64,000 bases of DNA. Source: Rhynchopus euleeides. Taxonomy: Eukaryota; Euglenozoa; Diplonemea; Diplonemida; Diplonemidae. The notes under the pieces were generated by a model. It had not been told where the DNA came from, did no database searches, and saw nothing but the letters and a program-made list of their open reading frames with translations. Where the stretch lies: assembly GCA_963210315.1 (NCBI GenBank), contig OY723305.1, positions 1,364,001 through 1,428,000 of the forward strand, in the 5' to 3' direction. Shown here piece after piece: positions 1 to 9,621 of this stretch (the first letter of the stretch is position 1; every line of letters begins with the position of its first letter). Position numbers and translations under genes: made by a program.

Positions 1-1475
1 TCCCTCCCCGCGCACCTTCCTTCGCTCTTCATACATCCGAGAAAGAAGGCAGGGGGGGGGGGTGGGGTGGGGGGAAGGGCAGGCAGACGGGCAGCACCTG
101 CCTGGACTATATGCCAGAGCTATAATCAGTGTCGCCTTGGTATAGACCCTCCCCACACCCCACACAAGTGGGGGTTCCGCTGTAACGCAGGGGGTGGGAA
201 GGGGAGTGGGCAATGATCCGGGCAGGGTCTCCCCACAGAAAACGTCACCACCACCACACATGAATCTTTTTTGAAGTCGGGTCGGTGGGGTGGCACCTGG
301 TAGGGGGCAGGCCGGTAAACCCACCCTTTAGGGGGAGCTTCTCGCTCAGAAGTGCAGGCAGGCGAGAAAGGAAGGGTGAGCTGCACACAACACTGGCTGT
401 AAAGTGACAGGCAGTGAAGGCCTCCCTTCAATCCCACAGGTAAGCAAAGCCGCTAGCCCGACGCTCGGTATGTACTGCCGCCACCACCACCTCGACCACC
501 ACCACCCTGAGGCAGAAGAAGGGATGAGCATGAACGGGTCTCGCCCTGAGGTGCATATAACAAGCGATCCTCTCAAAGGGCATGACAGGTGTAGCAGACA
601 CTGGCACGGCTAAGGCACAGAGCGAGGATCTGCTCTGCATCGAAATCCTGCAACCAAAGGCCGGGGAGAGAGAGAGAGGGGGGGGGGGTGGGGAAAGAGA
701 GAGGGAGAAGTGGGAAAGGCTGCGATGACCGACGTGGAACCATGGCAAAGAAGCGCGCGTTAAATGGGGCCCGGTAAACTCGGTGGACAGCGCCACCTGT
801 GGCGAGCAGATTGGGGGGTGGGGGTGGGGGGTTTGCCGGATGGTCAAAAACATCAAAAGAACCTGGCACGAGGGGAGGGGGGGGGGGGGGCAGGGGGTAG
901 TCATAAGCCGGGGCCCGGGCCCCGGACATTTTCTCGGATTTTTTTAAAGGGAGATTTCTGCTGAAAAACTCTTTTGGCTGATTTAACATTCACCTAGCTA
1001 TTTACCTCCGGGGCCGGGAAAAAATCTCAGACCCCACGAGCTCCGTGCGATCAAATGCGACCATTTTTCGGGGAATTGGTGGAGCTGGGTCCATCGCACC
1101 GCCGGTCCGGGTTCTGGGGTGCCTTGGTAGGTGGGTTTACACACAGGTTCGGCAGAGGGGGGGAGCGATGCCCCTCCCCCTCTCCCCTCCCCCTCACCGG
1201 ATATGGAGCCCGAATCAGAATTTTTTCTGAACTATCATCCCACCCCCCCCCCCCACCTACTTCATCCCTCTACCAGCGCCCTTCTCCTTCTGGCAGCAGG
1301 TGCGGTGTTGTTGCTGCTGTCGCAAGCGCGAAGGAGAAGGGTGCCTCTGAAGGGTACCCATAGAAGTGGATCTGTTGTGCAGCTGGGTTGGGGGCGGGGG
1401 GGGGGGTTATCGGGAGGATGTTTCCTGTTGTTGCGAGATATCCTTTTGTTTTGGCTCCCTCCCCCCCCCCCCCTA
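1..1475. other. Low-complexity intergenic DNA
   Basis: Long G and C homopolymer runs (for example near 51-75, 680-695, 880-890, 1461-1473) alternate with short mixed-sequence stretches. Open frames here are short, Pro/Gly-rich and shadow each other on both strands, as expected from poly-C/poly-G DNA. I see no convincing exon, RNA gene or repeat. Confidence 0.6.
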
Positions 1476-2808
1476 GGGGGGGTCATAAGCCCCCCTAAAA
1501 GCGTACAAATACCAAAAATTTCAACATACCATCAGAACCGCCCTAATACCTGATCTGACCCGAAAATCCGACCCATACCCCCCCGGAAACCGTCTGGAGC
1601 CCACTTGTGACACCTGATGCGCACTTTTGTGATGATTTTTTGGGGTCCTAAAAAATGTACCTCAGTTTCGTACCTTGCCTTTGTACCTGAACCACTCCCG
1701 ACCGCAATATTTCGTTCTTTGCCTTTTCTGCGGTGGTTCCGGCTCAGGTGGCACGATGTTGCCTCCCCAGTGCCTCGGCAAGGTCTTTCTTGTACCTGAT
1801 TGGTGGGAATGTTGTGTTGTTGCGCCAGCTGAATGAGTTCAGCCACCTTCTGGGTGTAGTACACCACGCAGTCTCAACAGCACGTATGAGAGTGTACCAT
1901 GTGAGGACTCAACAAAGTCATTGGATAGGCATCTGCCTGCCGACTCAACCCCCACAGTGCGACCGCAAGATCGTCAGGGATGTCTCAACACCAGGGGAAT
2001 ACTCTCCCCTGGCGTTGTACAACCCTACTCTTAATCCTCGGGTCCTCTCCTGGAGGCGGTGGTGGCGGGCCCGCAACGCTTCGTACTTCCGGTACGGACT
2101 GGGGTAGTCTGCCCGGCTGACCCGCTCATCGCTTCCTAGATCATCTGCTGCTCTGGAGCTGCCATCACTCACTGCCCACATCAGTTGGTGTAGGGGTAGG
2201 AGCAGGAGGAGTGGGAGGAGTAGGAGTGCAGGTGACATCTTTCTTGGCCAGCAAGGAACGCCGCTTTTCGCACGTGCGTGCAGTTGATGCACCACTGCAT
2301 ATATCTGTCGTCACCACGTCCCACTCGCTCTCCTATGTACCCAGCCCGACGGAGCGCCCGAAATAATGTCGCCTCACGGATGTCGTGTGCCGTTTTCTTC
2401 TGACGCAGGTCTGCCACAACGCTCTCTGCCGGGACCCCGCACATCTCCCGTTTGGCGAGCGTCTTTCGAGCAAGGTACCCCTCTGCAGCAGCATCTGACA
2501 CCTCTGCGAGGCCCTAGGCACACGGCATGTGTTGCTCGGCGTGCTGGGTGAGCGTAGTGATACCCTTTCCTTGCAAAGAACGAAATACTGCGGTCGGGAG
2601 TGGTTCAGGTACAAAGGCAAGGTACGAAACTGAGGTACATTTTTTAGGACCCCAAAAAATCATCACAAAAGTGCGCATCAGGTGTCACAAGTGGGCTCCA
2701 GACGGTTTCCGGGGGGGTATGGGTCGGATTTTCGGGTCAGATCAGGTATTAGGGCGGTTCTGATGGTATGTTGAAAAATGTGATTTTGTACGGGCTTATG
2801 ACCCCCCC
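1476..2808. mobile_element. Inverted-repeat DNA element X1
   Basis: About 240-250 bp at the left end (1476 to about 1721) recur as a reverse complement at the right end (about 2574 to 2808). The termini read GGGGGGGTCATAAGCCC and its complement. The element is bounded on both sides by TA within CTAG (1473-1476 and 2808-2811). This fits a TA target duplication, as in Tc1/mariner-type elements, or a 4-bp CTAG duplication; the sequence cannot separate the two. The core of about 850 bp carries only broken minus-strand coding traces, so the copy is probably non-autonomous or decayed. It directly abuts element X2. Confidence 0.75.
1945..2501 (-). pseudogene. Decayed coding region inside X1
   Basis: Minus-strand frames in the X1 core look coding but switch frame. 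The stretch 2501-2181 contains a basic, helical-looking segment (AHDIREATLFRALRRAGYIG) followed by a Cys pair (CINC). The stretch 2295-1945 contains a charged segment (DYPSPYRKYEALRARHHRLQ). Neither has a credible ATG, and the two frames cannot be joined without an indel or intron. By position this would be the element's own protein, perhaps a transposase, but I recognise no catalytic motif. It may be a pseudogene or a multi-exon remnant. Confidence 0.3.
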
Positions 2809-2810
2809 TA

Positions 2811-3989
2811 GGCATACTTGTACCCCCATATGGGGAAGGCCAAAAATATGGGGAAAATATGGGGGGAATATGGGGGGTTTTTCAAGTCCTGTTCCCCCAT
2901 ATTTCCCCCATATGGGGGATATATGGGGGAAAACCCAGGGGTTCCTCAGGTGGAAGCAGTCAGCAAACAGTTCTCTTCGTTCTGCTTTTCACAGGGTGTG
3001 AAGTCAGCCACTGACAGGGGACGTCTAGCACCTTGCAGTGCCATCTCACCTCGTCGCTTTCTGCAGAGAGGAAACGGCTGAAGTGCTCGAGTCAGACCAC
3101 AAAAGGTGCTGTGAGAGTGCCGACCGCCACTTTCTTCAAGTCTGAGTAGCGGTCATCAGAGCATGCTGACCAGTAGTCCTGTCTTTGCTGGCAGAACAGT
3201 TGCGTCCTGCAGCCAGTCCTTGTACTGGCCTTCACAGGTCTCATTCCAGATCATCATTGCAGATGCAGCTTGAACATGTCAAGCTGCCTGGTGACGAGCG
3301 TCGACTCCGACTTTTCGGCGCTCGGAGCGGTCAAAAGCGGCGGAAGCGCCTGACACCCCAGAATGCACTGCTTGTGAATTCCCTTGTCTAATTAAGGATC
3401 CCAGGGGGCAGTTCGCAATCGCAAACACACCAGAGGAGGAGGACAGCGAGTGTGAGAGTGACGTGCCGGACAGGACTTCAAAACACAGGAGTGTGTGTTG
3501 TGAGGAGCTGTTAACCCTGAACGCGCTATGTGTGTCTGTGCGTATGTGTCCACCACCGCTGTCACTGCGGTGCCCCGCCAAACCGGGAAGCGTTCGCTCT
3601 CCGCTGCCGCTGTATCGGCGCAGGAGAGGAACAGGAGGTCGGTGCGACCCGCCTGGGGGATCTTCCAGGGGGGGCCAGACCTGGCCACACCTGAACGAGC
3701 GCGCACCTCCCCAGGATCGGACTCCTGGAGGATCCCCAACAAGGCATGAGGCCGGTTTCGACGCGCACTTCGTGTGTGTCTGTGCCTGAGTGGTTTGATG
3801 TTCTCCCGTTGCAGCACGAATACCCCCATATCCCCCCATATGGGCCCCATATTTCCCCCATATTCCCCCATATTTTACCGGGTTTTCCCCATATTTTCAG
3901 CCTTTTTCCCCATATGGGGGCGGGGTTTTGAGACCCCCCATATTTCCCCCAAATTTAGGGGGTTCCCCATATGGGGGGACAAGTATGCC
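2811..3989. mobile_element. Inverted-repeat DNA element X2
   Basis: The left terminus GGCATACTTGT (2811) matches the reverse complement at 3979-3989. Inside both ends lie long stretches rich in CCCATATGGGG-type palindromes (2822-2935 and 3823-3975). The flanks are again TA within CTAG, and the left CTAG is the same one that ends X1. The inner 850 bp contain no complete gene. A plus-strand stretch near 3425-3500 looks weakly coding (acidic, with EEEDSECESD). X2 shares no terminal sequence with X1, so it is a separate family using the same kind of target. Confidence 0.75.
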
Positions 3990-4154
3990 TAGGGGGGGGG
4001 GGGGGGCCTTAGCTGAGAAGTGCAGAAAAGCGAGCCGCCTCACAACACTTGGTTGCAAAGTGACACAGTTTGACACACACACACAGTGGCACAGAGCGAA
4101 GACCCCCACCCTCGAAGACCCTCACCCTCTCACTCTCCCTCCTCTCTGGCTCAT

Positions 4155-4736
4155 CTAATGGAGAAGGCTTGGATGTTGAGGCCTTGGGTGGTGTGGCACG
4201 GCGTGTTTCGGAGGGAGGTGCATGTCGGAGTCATCTGTGTTGTGCGCAGGGATGCAGCATGTGAATGTCAGCAGCCTCTCGCTTGCGAGGGGCCGCGTGG
4301 GCAGCGAGGGGAACAGGCAGAGGAAGGAGAGCGACGCGATGGAGCACGCGGGGAACAGGTCCTCCAGATTCCGCTCGAGCGTCAGCTCCGAGCCGGGGAG
4401 CCCCTTCTCCTTCAGGAGGCGCTGCACGCTGTCCCTCACATCCTCCTCAAACTTCGACCGGCGGTAGCTCTTGGGCAGGTCCTTCGGCATGGGGCAGACA
4501 CTCACATGCGGCACCACAATGTTCAGATCCTCCGTATGGTTGTTTTCGTTCGTCGCACGCATCACCTCCGGCACGATCACATCCTCCACAATCCGCGTCG
4601 CCTCCCTCCGCACAGCCTCCTGGTAGGCGACCTTACGGCTGGCACGCAGGAGCACAATACGCTCCTCAAGGGTCATCCCAGGGGGGGCCGTTGGATAGAC
4701 ATCCACATAGGGTGAGGACCCACGGCTGTTAATCAT
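4155..4736 (-). CDS. Hypothetical protein, probably one exon of a larger gene
   Basis: A minus-strand frame of 193 codons begins at the ATG at 4736. Just upstream on the coding strand is a strong splice acceptor (polypyrimidine tract ending TTCTTTAG), so this may be an internal exon or the first coding exon after a 5' intron. Third positions are strongly G/C. The protein is soluble and charged, with a helical segment (MTLEERIVLLRASRKVAYQE) and a second one (YRRSKFEEDVRDSVQRLLKE). The last 40 or so residues before the stop look less protein-like, so an intron donor may have been missed. No family is recognised. It lies between element X2 and the foldback element. Confidence 0.6.
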   Translation of the reverse strand: MINSRGSSPYVDVYPTAPPGMTLEERIVLLRASRKVAYQEAVRREATRIVEDVIVPEVMRATNENNHTEDLNIVVPHVSVCPMPKDLPKSYRRSKFEEDVRDSVQRLLKEKGLPGSELTLERNLEDLFPACSIASLSFLCLFPSLPTRPLASERLLTFTCCIPAHNTDDSDMHLPPKHAVPHHPRPQHPSLLH

Positions 4737-5112
4737 CCTAAAGAAGAGGAGGAGACAGAACGAGAGAGAGAGGTAGGGGGGGGGGGGGGTGGGGGAAGAG
4801 AGCAATGCGCCCCAACACAGCTCAGCAGTGTTATGCCTCAGCTAGCAGCCTTCCCCCCCCACCCCTCTCCGAAGCGTGTGGAAGGGGGGGGGGGCGGGGG
4901 GAGCGGGTTGTATTGTATTTTCGGCGGTTAACTGCCCCCCCCCCTCCCTTGGGCAGTGTAATGTATCGGAGGGGAGGGGGGAGGGGGGCAGGCGCCCACC
5001 ACTGCTGGAGAAGAGGTTGCACGAGAGGTGGTGGTGGTGGTGGCGGTGGCGGTGGGGGAGGGGGGGGGGGGGGGGTAGGGGAGTCCACGTAAAGGAAAAT
5101 CTCTGTTTAGGC
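4737..5112. other. Poly-G/C and GGT-repeat spacer
   Basis: Alternating poly-G and poly-C tracts plus a short GGTGGT run near 5030-5060. Frames here are Pro-, Gly- or Trp-rich artefacts of the base composition. On the minus strand the part next to 4737 serves as the pyrimidine tract of the acceptor described for the neighbouring exon. Confidence 0.5.
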
Positions 5113-7080
5113 CTGTCACAAACACGATTTTTTTGATTTTCGGCCAAAAACTCCACCAAAATGGGCGTACCTGGCCAAAAATCTAGTGGGGGATCACTGA
5201 AAAAACCCGAGAAAATAGCGGACACCCTCGAGAAAGTCGATCCATTCGAATTACTTGGCATTTTTTTCCTGAAAAATGGCCGAAAACATGTAACAAAAAT
5301 GTAACAAAATTGGCCAAAATGCAACACTTATCAAAAACCAATCTGAGTGCCCAGAATACCATCTAAACACCCCAAAACCGCAAAAATACCCCTCCAGTGA
5401 GGTATCCGGGTGGAAAAAAATGGGTGCTGCACCTTCTTGGGGCCTACCTTAGGGTCCCAGTCGATAATTCCTGGCCGAACCCCCACAAAACCCCTGTTTT
5501 TCCCATGTTTTTCGGCTTATTCCAGACTCGCGAACCCAAAAACTATCACCCAGAGGGCCACAGAAGCCCCCAAAACCCCCCAAGAGTCATAGGTATGTCC
5601 TAAAAAGGGCCGGGAAAACCGGTTTCGACCACTTTGGTGGTCAATTTTGACCCAGGATGCCGAATTTTCCTGATGCAACACTTATGCAACACTTAGCGTT
5701 GCACAAGTTGGTCAAATTGCAACACTTTTCGGGATGGCTCTGGGTGCCCAGAAAACCATCTCAACACCCCAAAACCATGAAAACCTCACTCCAGTGAGGT
5801 ATCTGGGTGGGAAAAAGTGGGTTTTGCACCTTTTTGAGGTCACCTTTGGGGTTTTGGTGGGTGTTGAGCCAGGAATCCCCCCAGAACACCCCCAGGTACC
5901 CTGCTGGAGGCACTCAAAACCACCCACATCAACCTATACCCCGCGAACCCCAATGGGAGTGGCAGAGCGAAAGTCTTGTGTCGCCAGGAGGTGGTAAAGG
6001 CACATTCTTTGGAGAGAGTCACGGTTGGATGCACACTGGGTCATCGGAGATCTTCTTCGAGTCAAGTTGAAGTTGTAGCTGGGAAGGCGTGTGTTCACCT
6101 GAGCACACCCTCGGAGCTGTGGGGGTCTTCTCACCGAGTCACTATGGGTCTGAGACAAACAGCGGAGTACTCGGAGCCCGCGACAAGTGTCCTTGATACC
6201 TCCTGGCGACACAAGACTTTCACTCCGCCGCCCCCAATAGGGTTCGTGGAGTCGATGTTGGCATGGGTGGTTTTGAGTGCCTCCAGCAGGGTACCTGGGG
6301 GTGTTCTGGGGGGGTTCCTGACTCAACACCCACCGGAACCCCAAAGGTGACCTCAAAGAGGTGCAAAGCCCATTTTTTCTCACCTGGATACCTCACTGAA
6401 GTGAGGCTTTCATGGTTTTGGGGTGTTTAGATGGTGCTCTGGGCACCCAGAGCCATCCCGAAAAGTGTTACAATTTGACCCACTTCTGTACCGCTAAATG
6501 TTGCATATGTGTTGCATCAGGAAGTTTTCGGGATTCTGGGTCAAAATTGACCACCAAAGTGGCCGTACCTGGTTTTTCCGACCCCTTTTAGGGCATATCT
6601 ATGACTCTTGGGGGGTTTTGGGGGGCTTCTGTGGCCCTCTGGGTCGTATCTTTTGGTTCCGCGAGTCTGGAAAATGCTGAAAAAGTGAGGGAAACCAGGG
6701 GGCTTATGGGGGGGTCGGCCAGGAAATTCCGGCTGGGACCCAAAGGTAGGCCCTCCGAAGGTGCAGCACCCATTTTTTTCCACCCGGGTACCTCACTGGA
6801 GGGGAATTTTTGCGGTTTTGGGGTGTTTAGATGGTATTCTGCGCGCTCAGATGGGGTTTTGATAAGTGTTGCATTTTGGCCGAAAAGTGTGCATTTTTGA
6901 GTCACATTCTCGGCCATTTTTCAGGAAAAACTCCCAAGTAATTCGAATGGATCGACTTTCTCGAGGGTGTCCGCTATTTTCTCGGGTTTTTTCAGTGATC
7001 CCCCACTAGATTTTTGGCCAGGTACGCCCATTTTGGTGGAGTTTTTGACCGAAAATCAAAAAAATCGTGCTCCGTGACAG
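5113..7080. mobile_element. Foldback element with about 880-bp arms
   Basis: The sequence from 5113 to about 5992 recurs, diverged, as its reverse complement from about 6199 to 7080, leaving a loop of about 200 bp. Termini are CTGTCAC and GTGACAG. Each arm is itself built of two degenerate direct copies about 395 bp apart: the block near 5347-5420 recurs near 5742-5815, and the mirror arm shows the same. No protein is evident; open frames simply read the arms in both directions. I found no clear target-site duplication. The design resembles foldback elements whose arms contain internal subrepeats. Confidence 0.75.
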
Positions 7081-7373
7081 AAAAAACGGCCTCGTGGACC
7101 TCCCTAAGGGGGGGGGGGTCTGATATATAGGAGTGGTGCGCAGCACACCACCCCCCTTCCCTCCCTTGTCCCTGCCCCCCCCGAGGTAGCTTTTCAGGAA
7201 GATCCGGGCCTTGGCCTTTGTTTTGTGTATCTCTAGGGGGCAGTGTTGATGTTGGTGGTGGTGGTGCCCAGATGGAGGGGAGACGAATGGTTGTCGAGTG
7301 CGGGAAAATAAAATGCGAGCCACCCCCCAAACACACGATTTATTAGGATTGCATTGTTTGTTCATTCTATTTT

Positions 7374-7781
7374 TCAGCCACCGCGCCAAGGCATGTTGAC
7401 ACAGGGAAACCGCATGCACAACGGGAGGGGGTGGGGTGAGGTGGTCAGGTCACGGCAGTGGCGAATACCTACCGCCTGGAGGCAGTTTGCTCTGTGCCAC
7501 ACTGCGTCACTTTGCAGCTTTGGTTGATGCAGCGAGTGAGGATGAGCATTCATCTCCTTTTTCTCACGTTTCTGCACATCTAAACGAAAGCCCCCCCCCC
7601 CCTTCTCCTGTGCGTCATAAAGCGCATCTCTTCGGTTGTAAGACTGAGGCCTTCTTCTTACACTTCTTACTTGGGGCAGTACCGTACCGCCCCTCCCAGA
7701 GGAGCTCAACGTAGAGTCGCAGAGATATGAGATTATAGTGTAAGTAACACCCGTCGTTATAACATCATCGACAGCGGGCAT
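7374..7781 (-). CDS. Weak hypothetical ORF
   Basis: A 135-codon frame starts with an ATG at 7781. The first 60 residues have ordinary composition; the middle is interrupted by a poly-Gly stretch from a C-run, followed by a Lys-rich segment. No domain is recognised and no splice signals clearly frame it. It could be a chance ORF. Confidence 0.2.
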   Translation of the reverse strand: MPAVDDVITTGVTYTIISYLCDSTLSSSGRGGTVLPQVRSVRRRPQSYNRRDALYDAQEKGGGGFRLDVQKREKKEMNAHPHSLHQPKLQSDAVWHRANCLQAVGIRHCRDLTTSPHPLPLCMRFPCVNMPWRGG

Positions 7782-8433
7782 GATTTGCCCAAAATACCTG
7801 AGGAAGACGGCATCTCAAATCGGACGAACGAGCCGGAGTAATATACAGGTTGAAAATCGCTGATGTCGAGAGGTGTGATGATAATGTTGATGAATCAATT
7901 ACGACTTCGGCGTGCCCCGCGAACACTCCCATACAACATCGTCGCACGAGGACTCCCCAGACTCCTGGGCTTGGTAGTGGCCTGGGTACTGGCATCACCG
8001 AGGTGGACATCCGTGGTGTGGAGTACTCTGTCTAGAGGTCGATTGCAGTCGAGAATAGACACGTAACCCCACGACGGGAAGGGGCACTCCGCCAACCCCA
8101 TGCGGGTGGATGTGACAGTCTCCTCTTAAGGGCTAAAAGTGTGTGGCAGAGGCTGGGCACCAGGCCCAGGGGCACAGTCGGCAAAAAGGGTATCTTGGGC
8201 CAGGCAAGGGGAGCTGCGCTGTGGTTCCCACGAGCATTACAGACGATCAGATGTGGGCAAGGAATGGCAGGCAAAGTGCCGCTTGAGAAAGGAGGTGCAG
8301 CGTCCCAAGGCACAAAAATGGGCATGATCTTCTGCAGAACCGATGCAAGTTTTCACTAGGAAGCTGCCCACTGTGATGGTGTGCCTTCGAGGCAGCAGAA
8401 TTGACAAGGCCTCGGGGTCGGCGTGTTTCCGAA

Positions 8434-8976
8434 ATGGCAGAGTTCATATCACCACCTGTCAGGGCAGGAAACGAGACGCAGCCGGCACAAACCCGCCGAG
8501 TGTCACCAAGCGCTGTCTATGCAGCTCGTGCGACCCCCAGTGCACAGCACGCCGGAGGAGTTATTACACCTGGGCATCGCCAGACGCAATGCGAGACTTA
8601 TGCGAAGGCAGTCGTTGACTGTGACAGACCTCCTTGCAAAAGCTGTTTCACAGCCGCTGGGGCTTATCAATTCATGACTTTCGTGTTCCTAATTACTACA
8701 TCGCGACGAGGGGGTTGGCACGGCAGGTGCGAGCAGGCGGCGATGCAGAGCACTATTGCCGACGGTGGAGAAGATCGCAGCGGGAGCCTCGTTGACAACG
8801 AGTCTTTGCTGCATCCAGTGCAAGGCCACACGCGAGGGGTGGGCCGTCAACGGTGGTGCAGCAAGCCGAAAGGACGGGTTGGTGGCACGAAAAAATGCAC
8901 GTTCAAACCGCGGGCTGCTCCACCGCCTGTTGCCTATGGGACAGTGCCAGTGCAATCGATAGCGTCGCGGCATTAA
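8434..8976 (+). CDS. Hypothetical ORF, 180 residues
   Basis: An uninterrupted frame from the ATG at 8434 to a TAA at 8976. Composition is ordinary, with a Cys-containing centre (CDRPPCKSC) followed by a short hydrophobic stretch (FMTFVFLITT) and a basic tail. No family is recognised. The frame is longer than most neighbours, but codon bias is mild and no splice sites support it. Confidence 0.3.
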   Translation: MAEFISPPVRAGNETQPAQTRRVSPSAVYAARATPSAQHAGGVITPGHRQTQCETYAKAVVDCDRPPCKSCFTAAGAYQFMTFVFLITTSRRGGWHGRCEQAAMQSTIADGGEDRSGSLVDNESLLHPVQGHTRGVGRQRWCSKPKGRVGGTKKCTFKPRAAPPPVAYGTVPVQSIASRH

Positions 8977-9621
8977 CACACGACAGTCCCCAACAGGAAC
9001 TGATCATGCAGGAGCAAGCCCGGAGACAGTAGGAGTCAGTGTACCAATCCACCTGTCACAAGCCGAAAAGCAATGCCTTTGCCGATGGTGTGACCCTCAC
9101 CCCCATCAGCCATGTAACATTCCGCCACGTCTGCTTCCTGGCATGTCACGGGCAATCTCTTCCCTGAGGGCCCATCGTACACCGGATAAACTGCAAACAA
9201 GGGCGAAGGCTAAGGAAGGCAAGGCGGGGTTGCTGTTTCCGTTCACGACTCAAACGATGCACATGCTGGTGCCACAAACCTAATCTCTGCCGCGTTCCAC
9301 TTCTACGACTTCAAAGCCTCCACCGGAATCTCCCTTCGCCGGGGTCATCATGGCATGTCGAGGTCGGAAGGGCTGTGAATGCCACAACAGTCCCAACCCT
9401 TGCTGTTCGCGTGCGTTCACCTCAAAGCAGCCTGTCACGCCTTGCATTCATCCATGCCCCCCCCCCCCCTCACAAGAGTCGATTCTCCCCAACGACGGCA
9501 GGCTTGACATCACCCCAGTCGGGGCCCCGAAAAGATGAACTACCACCCTTGTGCCAACAGACATCCCGAAGAGGTGATACTGAGGCTCTTTCCTCGCCCT
9601 GCCTCTCTGTGCAGTTCACCA
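8977..9621. other. No feature seen
   Basis: Mixed-composition DNA with only short overlapping frames and one C-run near 9459. Nothing here is supported as a gene, RNA or repeat. Confidence 0.4.

Noticed and set aside
5934..6383. 149-codon minus-strand frame
   Set aside because: It reads across one arm and the loop of the foldback element; the mirror arm gives the same peptides on the other strand.
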